Below are positions 41,716 through 53,584 of a stretch of 64,000 nt of DNA, one piece after another (within the stretch, counting starts at the first letter, position 1; each line of letters starts with the position of its first letter). The stretch comes from Vandiemenella viatica (Eukaryota > Arthropoda > Insecta > Orthoptera > Morabidae): positions 255,717,199 through 255,781,198 of the forward strand of contig JARYHS010009186.1 of NCBI GenBank assembly GCA_031002005.1, read 5' to 3'. The position numbers and the translations under genes are program-made. The notes under the pieces are model-generated. The model saw only the letters and a program-made list of their open reading frames with translations. It ran no database searches and had not been told where the DNA came from.

Positions 41716-42194
41716 GGAAGGACATGGTTCTTAAAGCAGCACAGACAGTGATGCATGCTCTGCAATGTGCTTCCATGTTGGCCATAAAGTTGGTAACAAG
41801 TTCTCCTGATAGGTCGTTCCACTCTTCTACCACTCTTCTCTTCCATGTACCACTTATATAGTTGTTCTAACAATATCCATTCAGTCCTTATCAGCAGTTT
41901 CATCTTGTAATGGTGATAATTTCTTGCTACATTCCGTGGTCATGTAGACTCACAAGGTATAGCACAGATTTTAAACTAGACCATAAGCTTTCAAACTGTG
42001 AAAATCTCATCCAAATTGGTGCTATGGTTTTTGTGTGATGCCCTTGCAAATCCTCAGAAACAGGCAGTTGACCTACAGATTTATAAAAACATAGATATAT
42101 AAAAAAAAATTGTCCACTGTGTGAGCTTCTTGGAGAGTGTGAAAATTCTTTTCCCTTTGTAATGAATGTGGAGAAGGAATAAAAGTAAATATCA

Positions 42195-42226
<32 letters not shown>

Positions 42227-42369
42227 CTTAGCTTTGTTTTCATACTCGTGTCCAAAAGTTTTTTTTTCATTTATATTTTAATATAATAAAATTTATGAAA
42301 TTTGAGAAATTAAAGCTAGGTACATAAAAAAATTATCCTTATTTATGAGTAGAGATAATCACTGTATGT

Positions 42370-42790
42370 TAGACTAGACCTGGCAGTGTGGCTTAGTACA
42401 CTGAATCGGGTAGGTATTACCACGCATGGGTCCAGACCCCCACATACTGGCCACCCTGACTGTGGTTTTTAGGCAGTTTTTTGCAATCATTAAAGTGAAT
42501 GCCGAGTCGGTAGCCTACCCAATCTCCGCCTCACTAACTACAAATTTCACACACACAAAATTCACTTACCACACACAGAACGTAGTAAACTTCCACAAAC
42601 AGATGGCAACATTTCACTTCCCTATATAGTACGTAGTACGACCTGGCAGTTGGTATAGATGGCTGATAATATGGGTTTCGTGGGTAGCAGTACCCACGTG
42701 AGTAGTTCCAGGTGAGGTACTCAGTCGGAATTTAAGACCGACAGAACTTTGCGATATGCATATAGGGGGAGAGAGAGAGAAAAGAAAGAG
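42370..42790 (+). mobile_element. tRNA-derived SINE-like element
   Basis: The head CCTGGCAGTGTGGCTTAGTA and GGGTCCAGACCCC (42428-42440, box-B-like) resembles a tRNA-derived promoter. A body with TGTGGTTTTTAGGCAG, GTGAATGCCGAGTCGGTAGC and CTCCGCCTCACTAACTAC follows the pattern of an insect SINE as I remember it. A simple GA-run ends the segment near 42770. Confidence 0.5.
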
Positions 42791-43207
42791 AGCAAACCTA
42801 ATGAGCACAGGCGTATATATAATAGACTGCTCATAAATGAAGGCACCAAGGTAGACAAGGTCAGGGTCACGGGTATTTTAATATGACTTGCCACTAAGAG
42901 AGAGACAGAATGGCCGTGCCTGTCTCCCCCTTAAACTTGATTTGATGAAATTGTTGAATTCCAAAAATGCAAAGAGCAATATGGGTTTTGCATTGTGCAA
43001 TAATAAAATAACAATAGGGAATTTTTGTTTGCAGCTAAATAATACGATATATTTTTTTTTTATTCATTTTGTGTCCCTATGAATTTCTCCTATTAATTGT
43101 TTGCATGATTATTACTCTTATTATTACATTTCCTTTTAGGTAAGATAACCAAACAATATTTTCTCAACAATATGGTGACCTCCCATGTCTGACTACCCAC
43201 CTGAACG

Positions 43208-43830
43208 ACATCAAATCAAATTAAATTAAAATGGAGCGCATGCTCCAGTTGCAATTTCCCTAAACACCCATCTTCCCCCTTTTCTGTATCCCCCTACAAT
43301 TTCCCTTTACAAATTTTAACTTTAAATTCTTTCAACGTTTTTGGAAAATTATTCATCATTTCTCTTGGTAACTTATTCCAGTCCCTGACACCCTTACCTA
43401 AAAAAGAGAATCTTCCTACACCCTTGTGCCTGAAATCGAGTGCCAGCTTGTGGTCATGGTCATCTTTTCCCTTCCATGCATTACTTTCAATTCTTGCACC
43501 AATATCTTTCCATGCCTCATCACCAATATACGCCTTGTACACTCCCATGAACCTCTTCATCCTCCTTCTGTCTTCCAATGAGTCCCATTCCAGCTCTTTC
43601 ATCATATCTGTTACCGATTGCATTCTGCGATAATTTCCAGAAACAAATTTAGCAGCCCTTCTTTGCACCTTCTCAAACTCCTGTATTTGATACTCAAAAT
43701 GTGGGTACCATATTCAAGCAATGGCCTGACCAAAGTTTTGTAACCTAATTCCATTACTTCATTGAGGGCATGTGGCCATAAAACCAAAGCTCCAAATCTG
43801 TTCATGCCTACGATAATAAAACTCATAAAA
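43208..43830 (-). pseudogene. non-LTR retrotransposon, reverse transcriptase C-terminus and 3' end
   Basis: This is the best copy of the family. Minus-strand frames read NEVMELGYKTLVRPLLEYGT (43760-43690), a frameshift, then from 43668 MQRRAAKFVSGNYRRMQSV, LEWDSLEDRRRMKRFMGVYK, AYIGDEAWKDI, GRFSFLGKGVRDWNKLPREM and EFKVKICKGKL, stop at 43294. The order is that of Jockey/CR1-type elements behind the reverse-transcriptase core. The 3' untranslated part ends with AGGGAAATTGCAACTGGAGC and an (AAATT)n-type tail near 43208. The copy is truncated at the 5' end. Confidence 0.8.
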
Positions 43831-44614
43831 AGAAGTCTACCCCAAAAATGTTGGGTAAAGGTGGGTAAGAATTAGAAGATAATCATTGTAATCCCAAAAC
43901 ACAGATGAGTATAGGATGTATTACTAAGCACAAACTTTGGTTAAGATTATATTTGTGCTCATAAAGAAAAATAACATTTCCCTAACAGTAAACTTAACTT
44001 AAAATATAACTTTTTGAAAGCTGATATGCAACCAAAACAAAACAAAACAAAAAAGCCCCCTATAGACGACCTGATTTTGTTGGCCTGACCATATCATCCA
44101 CAAAGTCAGATCTCGCATCTATACCAGGCCTGATCTGCAGTCTGTTATATATTATATTGTTTCCGTCTCTGGTCTGCACGGACGCACGGTGACCATGTTG
44201 CCGGTTTTTTCGAAAGAACAAACAAATACACTTGTTTTGGCATTAACAGTTAATTTAGAAAACAAAAGATTATGGATTATGAATGACTTAAGAAAAGGAA
44301 TGGATTTAGCAATAAAATTAATTAGAGAACTTGATACTGTTGATTATTGCAGTTGAGAATTGTTAATGAAAGTTTCACTGAGCTGTTAAATTTAGTAAAA
44401 CCTCTGATCACAAGGCAAGTTACCATCATGAGCTGAAATCTAAAAGCAAGCCCATTCCGAAGAGTAGTACTATGATCTTTTGCGAGCTTCTCTTAAATGA
44501 ATCCCCTCTTAAGGAGTGATTTGTGGTGTCTATTTCTCCAGTCTCCAAATGATTATAATTTCTTGCTCTGTTCATAGAGTAATAAGATATTCCGCAAATG
44601 CTAAGCTAAACCAC

Positions 44615-44880
44615 TTACTTGCATCTTTCACACATTTTAACATTAAGTTCTTTCAGGGTTTTAGGTAATTTGTTCGGCAGTTTATTCCAGTCTATGACTC
44701 CCTCATGTTAAAAAAAAAAAAACAACTAAACCAGCTCCTTATGCTCAAATGCTAGTTAGTGGTTATAGCATCTAATCCATCTCATGTGTTACTTATAGTT
44801 GTCTTATCAGTATCCATCCAAGCCTCGTCACCAGTATTTGCATTATACATTTCCTACTCTCTCTTCACGCCACATACCCG
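44615..44880 (-). mobile_element. non-LTR retrotransposon fragment, diverged
   Basis: ACATTAAGTTCTTTCAGGGT, TTTATTCCAGTCTATGACTC and ATCCAAGCCTCGTCACCAGT are collinear with the complement of the 43232-43830 copy, with a 13-A run inserted near 44709. Confidence 0.55.
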
Positions 44881-45313
44881 TTTACAATAAAACGTGTTCA
44901 GCTTGGATGATACCTGTATTTACTGGCAACCAAAGCGAGTTTTGATAATGATTAAAGTGTTACTAAATAACTGCTTTTGATATTATTTGCACTTTTATTC
45001 TTAAAAGGACGTGTTAATTTCAAATGGATTTGATTTAATTTGCATTTATGTTGTTACTAGGAAAAGCAACTGTGATGCTAGCTAAATGGTAATTGTCTTT
45101 TGTGGAAGTAACTTCATAAAGAAACAATAGGCAAAGATAAAAATAATCACAGTGCGATGTTCATTTAAATGTAAATGTTTCATTTTGTATATTTTCTACT
45201 TGTAAATGGAGAAATCCTTGTGATGAGAAGAGCATCTGCTGTTTACGTTCTACTCTATAGCAGTTGCGAGCATTGTCTGGTTACGAGAACCACGGAGCAA
45301 ACCTACCTCCATG

Positions 45314-45653
45314 TAGGGGCGTAGCTACTATGGGGCTAGGCGGTGCAGTGCACCGGGCCCCTATGCTCAGGGGGCCCCCAAGTGCACCTCTGGGGACCCC
45401 AAAGCGCAGTTCAGAGGGCCCACAGACCTTCACGGCAAACTGGCGACCTTTTTTTTTTTAGCTCTATCGTTTTCTAAGGGGAGAGACACAGGGAGCCCCC
45501 TCACTAAGAGGCACACACTACTCGGGGGGCCCCCACCTCAGCTCAGGGGCCCCTACCAGCAATACAAAGCAAAAACAAGGTCGCCCATCTGGCCTGAGGG
45601 CTCAAAACAAAATTTTTTACACCGTGGCCCTTGTTGACCTAGCTACGCCACTG
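45314..45653. mobile_element. hAT MITE, 340 bp, GC-rich
   Basis: Perfect 8-bp duplication CCTCCATG at 45306-45313 and 45654-45661. The left end is TAGGGGCGTAGCTAC and the right end complement is CAGTGGCGTAGCTAGG. The interior is rich in GGGCCCC with no coding potential. It differs in sequence from the 25710 element but has similar end chemistry. Confidence 0.85.
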
Positions 45654-46074
45654 CCTCCATGACAAGAACCAAGTCACATCATAAACTAAGAATTTTTTTA
45701 TAGATGATAACAAACAGAGAAGTATATTAAAAAAATCAGAGAAAATTTACACGAAACGTATGCAATGACGAAATATATCGAAGAAATAAGCTATACTTAT
45801 TCATTCCTGAAATTATATTTTACTTAGAATCTTTATCATAGCAATAAAAATTTCAGTCATTTAAAATCAAAAGCTGTTGTTTAAAAATATCCTATCCAAA
45901 TACTCCGAAAAATCCAATCTGAGAAGGTTTACTTATGAGAAATATTAATAAAAATTATAGGCCTAAAAATTAATATTTGTTCCTATTTCCTAAAAAACGT
46001 TTCTAGAACAAATTTCTACTACCACCATAGGTGATACCGGTAATTTTTGAAGAGAGTTTAATTTACGTTTGTAA

Positions 46075-46326
46075 GGGGGCATTTATTAATTATGTGTGGT
46101 GAAATGGCGAGGGGGGTCGTCGGAATTCTCAAGTTATCTTTTTAGTTTCTTGAAGAACAATAGAGCTAAAAAAAAGGTGGGGTATAACGGCAGGAGGCCT
46201 TAAAAAATGTGTCAAAAAACTAAGAGGTCGGCAAGGAGGGGGTCCCCTTAAGATCTCACTTCATCATAAGGAGGTGGGGGGTCCAGAATTCCGTAAAAAC
46301 ACCCTACGTAATTAATGGACGCCCCC
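46075..46326. mobile_element. PIF/Harbinger-type MITE, 252 bp
   Basis: The termini are GGGGGCATTTATTAATTA and, complemented, GGGGGCGTCCATTAATTAC. The 3-bp TAA duplicates lie at 46072-46074 and 46327-46329. A trinucleotide TWA duplication is the Harbinger signature. Confidence 0.65.
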
Positions 46327-46639
46327 TAATGGAGCTCCGCATCCGGAACTACAGAACTTCCGCAAGAAATCGTTCTTCCGCCTCCGCAAGTTTTAAAGCG
46401 TAGGTATAACGAACATTTTGTTTACATTGCAATCTATATATATTACACAGTTATTTCTTTTCTCTTTATACAAAATGTGATCCATCGTCGCTTAACTAAA
46501 ACACCGTGGTTGTTTTTATCTTACGGTCTTGCAAAAGAGTAACAATGAATTGCATGGTGTTAGAAGCGACGAATTGCAAGTTTCATCTCGCATGTAAAGT
46601 AAGTAAGTGCTAAAGAAAGGAGGGTGGCTGTCGCGATTA

Positions 46640-47826
46640 TGGCTCGTTCGCACTGGGCTAGTAATTAGTCGAGTGGCGAGTAGTTTAGTAGCTAAGTTAC
46701 TCGCCACTGACCAAAAATCGTTCGCACTACGGTCGAGTACAGTACACAAGTAGCGTGGTATTTTGCCAGCAGGCTGCATCGCAATCAAATGAATGAGCTG
46801 ATACAGCTTATGTCAAGCGCTATTTTAGAAGAGATGGACGAAGAAGTTTATGCGATAAAGAAAAAAAAAAAAAAAAAAAAAAAGCAATGGGTACAAAAAT
46901 GGGTTAATGAACTGCCTGAAATTGTATTCTGAATGACTTTGCATTAGAAGATCCCTACGAATAGTTTGAGAATATCCAAAAGTTGTGTTAATGAAAATGC
47001 AGTCGCAAATCCAGCGTGAAGATACCTATTTAAGGAGTGCAATGCCGACAACTACGTAATTACAGGCAGTTCTCTACTTTATTGCCACCGGATGTAGTTT
47101 ATGGACACTCATCCCTCGTATTTATACACGGAAAATCGGGTATTTCCTAATTCATCACAGTGTGAAGGAATCTATGAAACATTAAAGGAATTGAATTAAT
47201 GTTTCATAGAGATGTATACAGTAAACTGAATCATTTTGCTCAAGGAGTGTAAACTGTTTCAGCACCAGCGCCTAAATTTTTTGACTAATTTTTTTAACTT
47301 CTGCGAGTAGATAATACTAAAACAATTTTTAGCACTTTAGGTAGTACTTCTAATAACAATAGGAATAATATCTTAATGTATAATCTAGATGCTATTGTAA
47401 TTAATTAAATAATTAATAAAATTGTGCACTAGGCAGATGTTTTAATTTTCAATTTACTTCCCACCAAATCCAGGTATGTTTATTGTATTTTCCAAATCCA
47501 TGCGTGTAGATTGCTTCCTTTGTTTGTTTTTATAGTTGGGGACTTAATATTCTGCAAGTATTCATGTTCTACATATTTAGAAACAAATTTTAAAATTGTT
47601 TCTTCGCTCCAGCGAAACGACATTCTTGATACAGCTAATGAATTTGATTTAAACAATACGGTCAGACTTGTTTAGCCAATGAGCGAGTGGCAGTGCCGCG
47701 TGGTGGGGGGTGCTACTCGCCAGGTTTAATAGAACGAAACGGATCGACTCGACTAAATTTCACTGTTCACACACGTTTAGTTACTAAATCACTCGACTAA
47801 ATTACTCGCCAAGTGCGAGCGAGCCT
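46640..47826 (+). mobile_element. PIF/Harbinger transposon, decayed
   Basis: The ends are TGGCTCGTTCGCACTGGG and, complemented, AGGCTCGCTCGCACTTGG, continuing with TTAGTCGAGTG. TTA duplicates are at 46637-46639 and 47827-47829. From about 46790 a plus-strand frame reads MNELIQLMSSAILEEMDEEV, then a run of A (46861-46883) and shifted pieces (ALEDPY, LLPPDVVYGHSS), compatible with the N-terminal part of a PIF transposase. Most of the catalytic region is absent or unreadable. Confidence 0.75.
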
Positions 47827-48130
47827 TTATGTGCAGTGGCATGACATTGTGCTTGTCGGTAGAATAAGTTTAGCCGCGAACTCCGCAAGTACGACAATGA
47901 TTGATTCCGAAAGCTTCCGCGGTCACTGTATGGCGTATGTATTATCTCGGTTCTCGGGGTGGAGCTGCGTCGATATATTAAATCCTAACGTTTCAGCCAT
48001 CGTGCTGTGGCTTTCATCATAGGACAAGATAATACGACAAAGATTGTTTTTGTGGGCGCTTGGGTAATTAGGTGCCCAATTTAATTCACTTGTGACTTCA
48101 TCGCGTATTTCTTTTTTGTTGAAAGATTAT

Positions 48131-48132
<2 letters not shown>

Positions 48133-48171
<39 letters not shown>
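48133..48171. repeat. 39-bp A homopolymer
   Basis: A pure run of 39 A. No retrotransposon tail signature is seen just before it. Confidence 0.9.
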
Positions 48172-48174
<3 letters not shown>

Positions 48175-48471
48175 ATCTGGTGATATCTGGAAATAGATGA
48201 TTCCAACGCAAAATGTACTCATGTTGATTTTAAATATTAAATTCTAAATAATTATAGAATCATGTTTCACGTCCGCTTCCGCGGAGATCAACATCTGCAA
48301 AGATAACCTCCGTTACAACCCTAGTTTAAACTAGTATTGCAATAACTACCAATCGACGGATTTCAAAGCTTGAAAGCTTAGAATCACGTAAAATTGGAGA
48401 TATGTCTATTGGCACCAAAAGTAAAATCTGTACTGAACGTGTTTACCTTTTTTGGCAGTAATTAACACTAT

Positions 48472-48690
48472 ATATATTCTTCTCGGGTTTGCCGCCGAAT
48501 TACATTTTCTACTGTCAAGCTTTCGGCGACTTTCACTGCCGCCATCACCAGGTCTGTTGTATCAGATACAACATACCTGATGATGGCGGCAGTGAAAGTC
48601 GCCGAATGCTTGACAGTAGAAAATGTAATTCGGCGGCAAACCCGAGAAGAATATATATCGAAGATACGCCGAGAAAGACTTATATCTCAT
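48472..48690 (+). mobile_element. palindromic Penelope-type element with hammerhead-like cores
   Basis: The 15-bp duplication AGTAATTAACACTAT lies at 48457-48471 and 48691-48705. Inside is a near-perfect palindrome with arms of about 94 bp (48470-48563 and 48565-48658) centred on A48564 in GTTGTATCAGATACAAC. A one-sided 32-bp tail (48659-48690) follows. The right arm has CTGATGA (48577-48583), a 6-bp stem GGCGGC/GTCGCC with a 7-base loop, then GAAT. The left arm on the minus strand has CTGGTGA, the same stem, then GAAA. Confidence 0.8.
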
Positions 48691-49559
48691 AGTAATTAAC
48701 ACTATTATAAATCTGTAACAGGGTTGTATCTGTTTGCTTCAGCACCACGTCAAAAAAGCCACCTTATATACGGAACAACTTTCGATTAAATTTCATAATT
48801 TGATATCTTAGGACCTGTCTTAACTTTATTGTAAGAGATACCGGTAAGTCTCATCACGTTGTCAAATGATTCCGAAAATTAATTTAATTTAATGTAATTT
48901 TGATGGAGCGCACGTTCTTTTTATCAAATTATTTTGCCTAAAATGTGGCATTACTTAAAAGCTGTTGAACAGATTTTGACGATGTTTTGACAGTTTGAAA
49001 TCTTAGTATATATGACTCAGATTGGAGGTGTATATGATCATTTATCTCAAGTGTGGATGAATCAGAAAATTAGATACAATAAAGAGAGAAAATTAATATC
49101 TTATTAAATCAGAAACACAGGAAAGTTACGTTATCCATCTGTTATTTTTACAACAGTGCGATATTCGACCTCTAGAACCGACAAACAGCATAAGTACCAG
49201 AGACAATAAGTACAGCCAAGACACAGAGCATTGTCTCTGCCACAGAGTTAGTTTAAATTTATAACGAATTTATAAATTTTTGGAGAATATTTAATATTAT
49301 ATTGTCTCTGATATTTAACACGATGCGGACTGTTGACAGCAAATTGGTAGTTGGATACAGCTTTTTTTTATGGACATTAGCGAGTGTTGTAATGAGAAAA
49401 CAAGGTGTAAAAAATTAAAATAATTTAAAAATGTAATAAATTTCTCATCGACTACGGATATTCCGAAAGCAACTATTCATTTCTTCCATTATGCGTTAGT
49501 AATGTTATCGTGCGACAAAGATTATACTTAATTTTACTCGTTCATCAAAAATCGTACTA

Positions 49560-49767
49560 CAATACAGAACCTCCAAAGTATTTAAGTGTTGAGTTGACAT
49601 TCAGCTAGACAATTACACAGAGAATCTATATGCTGGAAAACGAATTGTTGGTTCTTTGTTGACTGAAATTACAGATACTCCTCATTTGAAACGTAATTGT
49701 TACAGTAACAAGAAGAAGTAATCGTTACGTTCGTTCATTGTTGAAGTCTGTAACTGCGTAGTTAATG
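49560..49767 (+). other. possible 5' untranslated exon of the downstream gene
   Basis: The sequence ends GTAGTTAATG followed by a perfect donor GTAAGT (49768). No coding frame is open for a useful distance. It could be the non-coding first exon for the ATG exon at 52154, which lacks its own promoter. The start of the interval is arbitrary. Confidence 0.25.
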
Positions 49768-52153
49768 GTAAGTTGAAGTATTGAGTGTTACATGTTATCT
49801 TTTACATACCATTCTTGTTTTATTGTATTCGCTGGGTTGTTGCTCTCAATACAATTGTTAACAACACATCGGAATATACCCATTACAGTAATTACGATAC
49901 CAAAGCGAATGACTAGATTTGATAATTATTTTCAGCAAGTGTAAATGGAATTATAACTGTGCTACTAAAAAAAAATATTGCTTCTAATGGAAGAACCCCT
50001 TTTTTTCTAATTTAATTTGTGCCCTGTTTTATATCAAAATTCCTTTTGGACTAATGGCCTAGTTATTATAAACAATCCTACTAGTTGCGAATTGCGATTT
50101 ATTTCGGAACCAATGTACTGTGCCGTTACTTGCTGTAATTTGTTCAGAGTAAATACCAGTACGTCAAATCAAACCAACAATCTTTCTTTGATGCAGGTAA
50201 TACTGAACGAAAAACACCTATTTAAAATTACATTTTAATCTTTATTTCCGAAATACTTGTCGATTAACTTACGCGAATTTGTTTTTTTTTTTTTTTTTGT
50301 GCAGTGCCGTCTTAGGTCACAGCGGATTACAATACGATTTTGTGACTTACGATCTGTTGTATTTTCATTTGATCCATAACGCCATAAATTTTATGTCACA
50401 GTACAATTCAGTCATTTAAAAGCATATAAAATGTGCTTTATTTAACTGTAAAAATAGGAACGTAGTTTTCTCAGAAACTAGGCCTACTAAATTTTTGGTT
50501 AATGCTCTGGCCTCGCATTCGGGAGGCGGCGGTTCGACTCCCCGCCTGGGAAGCCAGATTTGGGTTTCCATGGTTTATTGGTTTCCCCAAATCACTCCAG
50601 GCGAATGCTGGGATGCTTCCTTCGAAAGGCCATGGTAGAATTCCTTCCCATTTCTTGCCCCAGTCTTTTCCCACCTCTAATGATGACATCGATGAGATGT
50701 AAAGCAAACAAGCTATTTTAAGTAACAGAAAATGTGGCAGAATCAATTGGAAAAACAGGTCAATATGTTTACCTTCACTTAAAGTAAGTTAGAACATCAT
50801 GGTTAGAAATTGCAAACTGCTCCGAAAACAGTGCAAGGACACTACTTTTTGGTGGCAGTATTTAGCAGGCTGCATTTACTGTGCTCGACACTTTGTGTGG
50901 CATGTCTGTGTAAACGGGTAATTGTGTTGGGTTTTGGCATGCTAGGTGCCAAATGGTTACTATATTTTCCTTTTTTAAAATTTCACCTTCTTTGACTGTT
51001 TTGATTCAGTCATCTGTAAATACTCATTACATTGTAGACACTGGTGAAGGAACTGAAAATGTGAGAAAGTGGCTTCAAATAACTACCACAGCCCAAAAAG
51101 ATTGTGGGACAAAACAGCTTCCAGGACAAATCACGCTGCAAGAAAATAGGAACACTCAGGGCGAAGGAAAGAAATGAGCACCACAACCAGAGAACGGATG
51201 ATCACCAATCCTATGCCCCCTAAATGTCTGAAACTAAACCTAGTAACATTACTAAATAAATAAAATTATATTATTCACTGACATACAGCAAAGAACAAAC
51301 TATTGAATCCTCACCCATCAGGATACCTTTATGCGTGTTACATCGTGGCCAGACCTATCTTAACACATCCAAATTTGAGCACATCTGCTTGTATTAATTG
51401 TAGAATATTTTATTTATTCTTCCAATACCTAATTTTACTAAGTTCATACCATACAGTTTCTTCGTATCTCATTATCATTTCCGTTGTTTGAGTAGATTTT
51501 TCTTCTCAGATTGTTTTACAGAGAAAAGGAATAAGCTTTTTTTATTATTTCATTATGCAAAAGATTGAAGGTCTTCACTTACAGTAAAAAGCATTAATAA
51601 CATGACATTTACAGGGAAAAGTAAATGTTTTGGACAAGATACTTTTTCAGATAGAAGGTCTTCACTTGTAGTAAAAAGCATATAAATAACATGCAATTTA
51701 TAAACAAAAATATTTTTTTTGGACAAGATACTTTTTCAGTTACGGAGGCTATTCATATGTCTGCAGCAGTGCAGTGTCTGAGCAGATAGGTAGATGTGTG
51801 GAAGGTTTGTGTGGAAAAAGAGAAGTCTTGAAAGAAGCAATCGAACTTAGATGTCAGCAAGACAAAAAGTGTAGACATACTTATTTAAACATGTGGAAAA
51901 AATTAATAAAATGAAATAATAAGAATAAAGTAATGATACTAAAATTTTCAGCATTACCTTGTGCTCCATTGCCTTGGATATACTGGTATGCCAGTTTTTT
52001 TGTCAGTTTTAATAATCCTGACTGTGCTGCAGATGTTGTTTGTTGAAGTTATGCATGACATCAGGTGTTGTGATCCAAATCATCACATTTTAGACACTTA
52101 GCAGTATAATCTTTCAGACTGCTTCTACTTATCTTCTGATTCTTCATTTTTAG
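49768..52153 (+). other. intergenic or first-intron DNA upstream of the 52154 exon
   Basis: Apart from the SINE at 50495-50712 and a partly duplicated stretch near 51580 and 51655 (AGAAGGTCTTCACTTGTAGT versus GAAGGTCTTCACTTACAGTA), there is nothing I can name. Short open frames here lack conservation signs. Confidence 0.4.
50495..50712 (+). mobile_element. tRNA-derived SINE
   Basis: A tRNA-like head with GCTCTGGCCTCGCATTCGG and a consensus B box GGTTCGACTCC (50531-50541), then a body with TTTCCCCAAATCACTCCAGG, CGAATGCTGGGATGCTTCCT and ATTCCTTCCCATTTCTTGCC. This follows a SINE core that I recall as widespread in polyneopteran insects. It ends near GAGATGTAAAGCAAAC. It is not a functional tRNA gene: the acceptor stem does not close. 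Confidence 0.75.
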
Positions 52154-52219
52154 ATGGGAGATCAACCCGTGACTACCAGCTGGGCTGATGAGTTGGAAGA
52201 ACCAGATGAGAGTGATGAG
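52154..52219 (+). CDS. start-codon exon of a downstream gene
   Basis: After acceptor TTCATTTTTAG, the exon reads MGDQPVTTSWADELEEPDES and DE, then a weak donor (GAG/gttgat). It is 66 nt and leaves in phase 0. The acidic SWADELEE wording resembles the N-terminus of translation initiation factor eIF3 subunit G, which starts with a similar SWAD(E/Q).(E)E. The next in-phase exon in the window (59072) does not look like eIF3G, so this may instead be the start of the Schlafen-like gene. The frame is open for 36 codons, and the donor is the least certain part. Confidence 0.4.
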
Positions 52220-52307
52220 GTTGATTATCATTATTTAAATTTGCTTCTTGTGCTAACTACATGATGCTGATGGATTTGAATATTCTTCTGTTTCATCATA
52301 TTTCTGC

Positions 52308-52430
52308 ATGAATAAGGATTATCCCAAAATGTTGTAGTTTGTATTCATCTTGATTTTGTAGCTTTCCTGCCTTGAATATTGTTAAGTGATGGGTTTACTT
52401 TCTGTATTCTTCCTGGTTTATATATATATC
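52308..52430 (+). repeat. Penelope-type terminal repeat fragment
   Basis: TGCATGAATAAGGATTATCC followed by CAAAATGTTG, then TTCCTGCCTTGAATATTG and TAAGTGATGGGTTTACTTTC: the 3' half of the repeat family including its stem and the A-A-A motif. Confidence 0.6.
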
Positions 52431-52646
52431 GCTTGCATTTCCTTTTTTTTGTGAAGTTATTGTTTGTTGAGGCAGCTTCATCTGTATTTTTTATCTTGGT
52501 AACAATCATGTTTAGTAGTCTGCAGTCTCAAGGAAGTATGAATTAATTTTTTTAGTACGCATGATGTTTTGTTAATATTACCGCCCTCTCCCCTGCCTCC
52601 CACCCTCAAAGAATTAATGACAAATTAATTGGCTTATACTGTTATA

Positions 52647-53260
52647 GGCAGTTCTATCATTACCGTGGCGCCAAAATCTGGTGATGAATTCTTGCAGAAC
52701 TTGACGAAATAAATCGAAAATAAAGAGTAAAATTTTTTGATATCTCGCTTGGTTTTCGAGATATAGGCCTAGCATGTTAAAAATCAGCCATAGGTATAGT
52801 TCCTTCTGCTTTTGATGTTTTTTCTTCTGGTCCAGGCCGTATTTCAACCTAACAACAATCACTAGGAAGAAAATAAAACACCTATAGTGCATTTCCACCA
52901 TGTAGATATGGTGGTTTTGGTGAAAAAAATTTTTTTTGGTCCAGGCCGGATCTCACCCTAACCTCATCACTTTTGAGATACAATATCTCGAGAACTAAGC
53001 GAGATATCAAAAAACTTTTTTCTGTTATTTTCCATTTGTCTCATCGAGTTACGTAAGAATTCATCATCGAATTTGGCTATAGTGAAATTTTTATTCTGGT
53101 CCAGGCCGTATTTCAACCTAACTACGTCAATTTTGAGATACAATATCTCGAGAACCAAGCGAGATATCAAAAAATTTTATTCTTTATTTTCTATTTGTTT
53201 TGTCGAGTTCTATAAGAATCAATCATCATTTTGTGGCGCCACGGTAATGATAGAATCCCC
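52647..53260. mobile_element. 614-bp MITE with long inverted repeats and 8-bp duplication
   Basis: CTGTTATA duplicates lie at 52639-52646 and 53261-53268. The ends are GGCAGTTCTATCATTACC and, complemented, GGGGATTCTATCATTACC, then GTGGCGCCA. About 115 bp of each end pair. Inside, a module containing TTGGTTTTCGAGATATAGG or its complement ACAATATCTCGAGAAC and GCGAGATATCAAAAAA occurs three times, as does TGGTCCAGGCCG. The duplication length fits hAT, P or Merlin-like elements, but the ends lack the hAT CAG, so the class is open. Confidence 0.75.
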
Positions 53261-53462
53261 CTGTTATACATAGTTCTAGAGAATACCTTGTTATTTTGTG
53301 TATTAATTAATGTTTGAGCACAGAAAAATTAAAAAAAAAAAACAAGATCACAGTAAAGGAATTTAAAATTAAAATTTGTAAATTAGAAAAGTGAATGGGG
53401 GGGGGGGGAGGAATTTAACACTGCATCTATAAAAGAATTAAAAAAATAATAATAATATAAAA

Positions 53463-53530
53463 TGGGGTAATTAGATAACTAGTGGAATTGCCACCGGAGC
53501 GTGAGTTCCATCGCAATGAAATTAATAATA
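53463..53530 (+). mobile_element. tail-only non-LTR retrotransposon insertion
   Basis: GGAATTGCCACCGGAGCGTG then TTCCATCGCAATGAAATTAA: the extreme 3' end of the 43232 family with no coding part. Confidence 0.55.
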
Positions 53531-53584
53531 AGGTGACATAAATCAGGTAGTATCTGAATGTGTGAAGTAATTGCAGTATACTTT

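Noticed and set aside
50495..50712. tRNA gene
   Set aside because: The B box is good but no acceptor stem closes, and a long SINE body follows.
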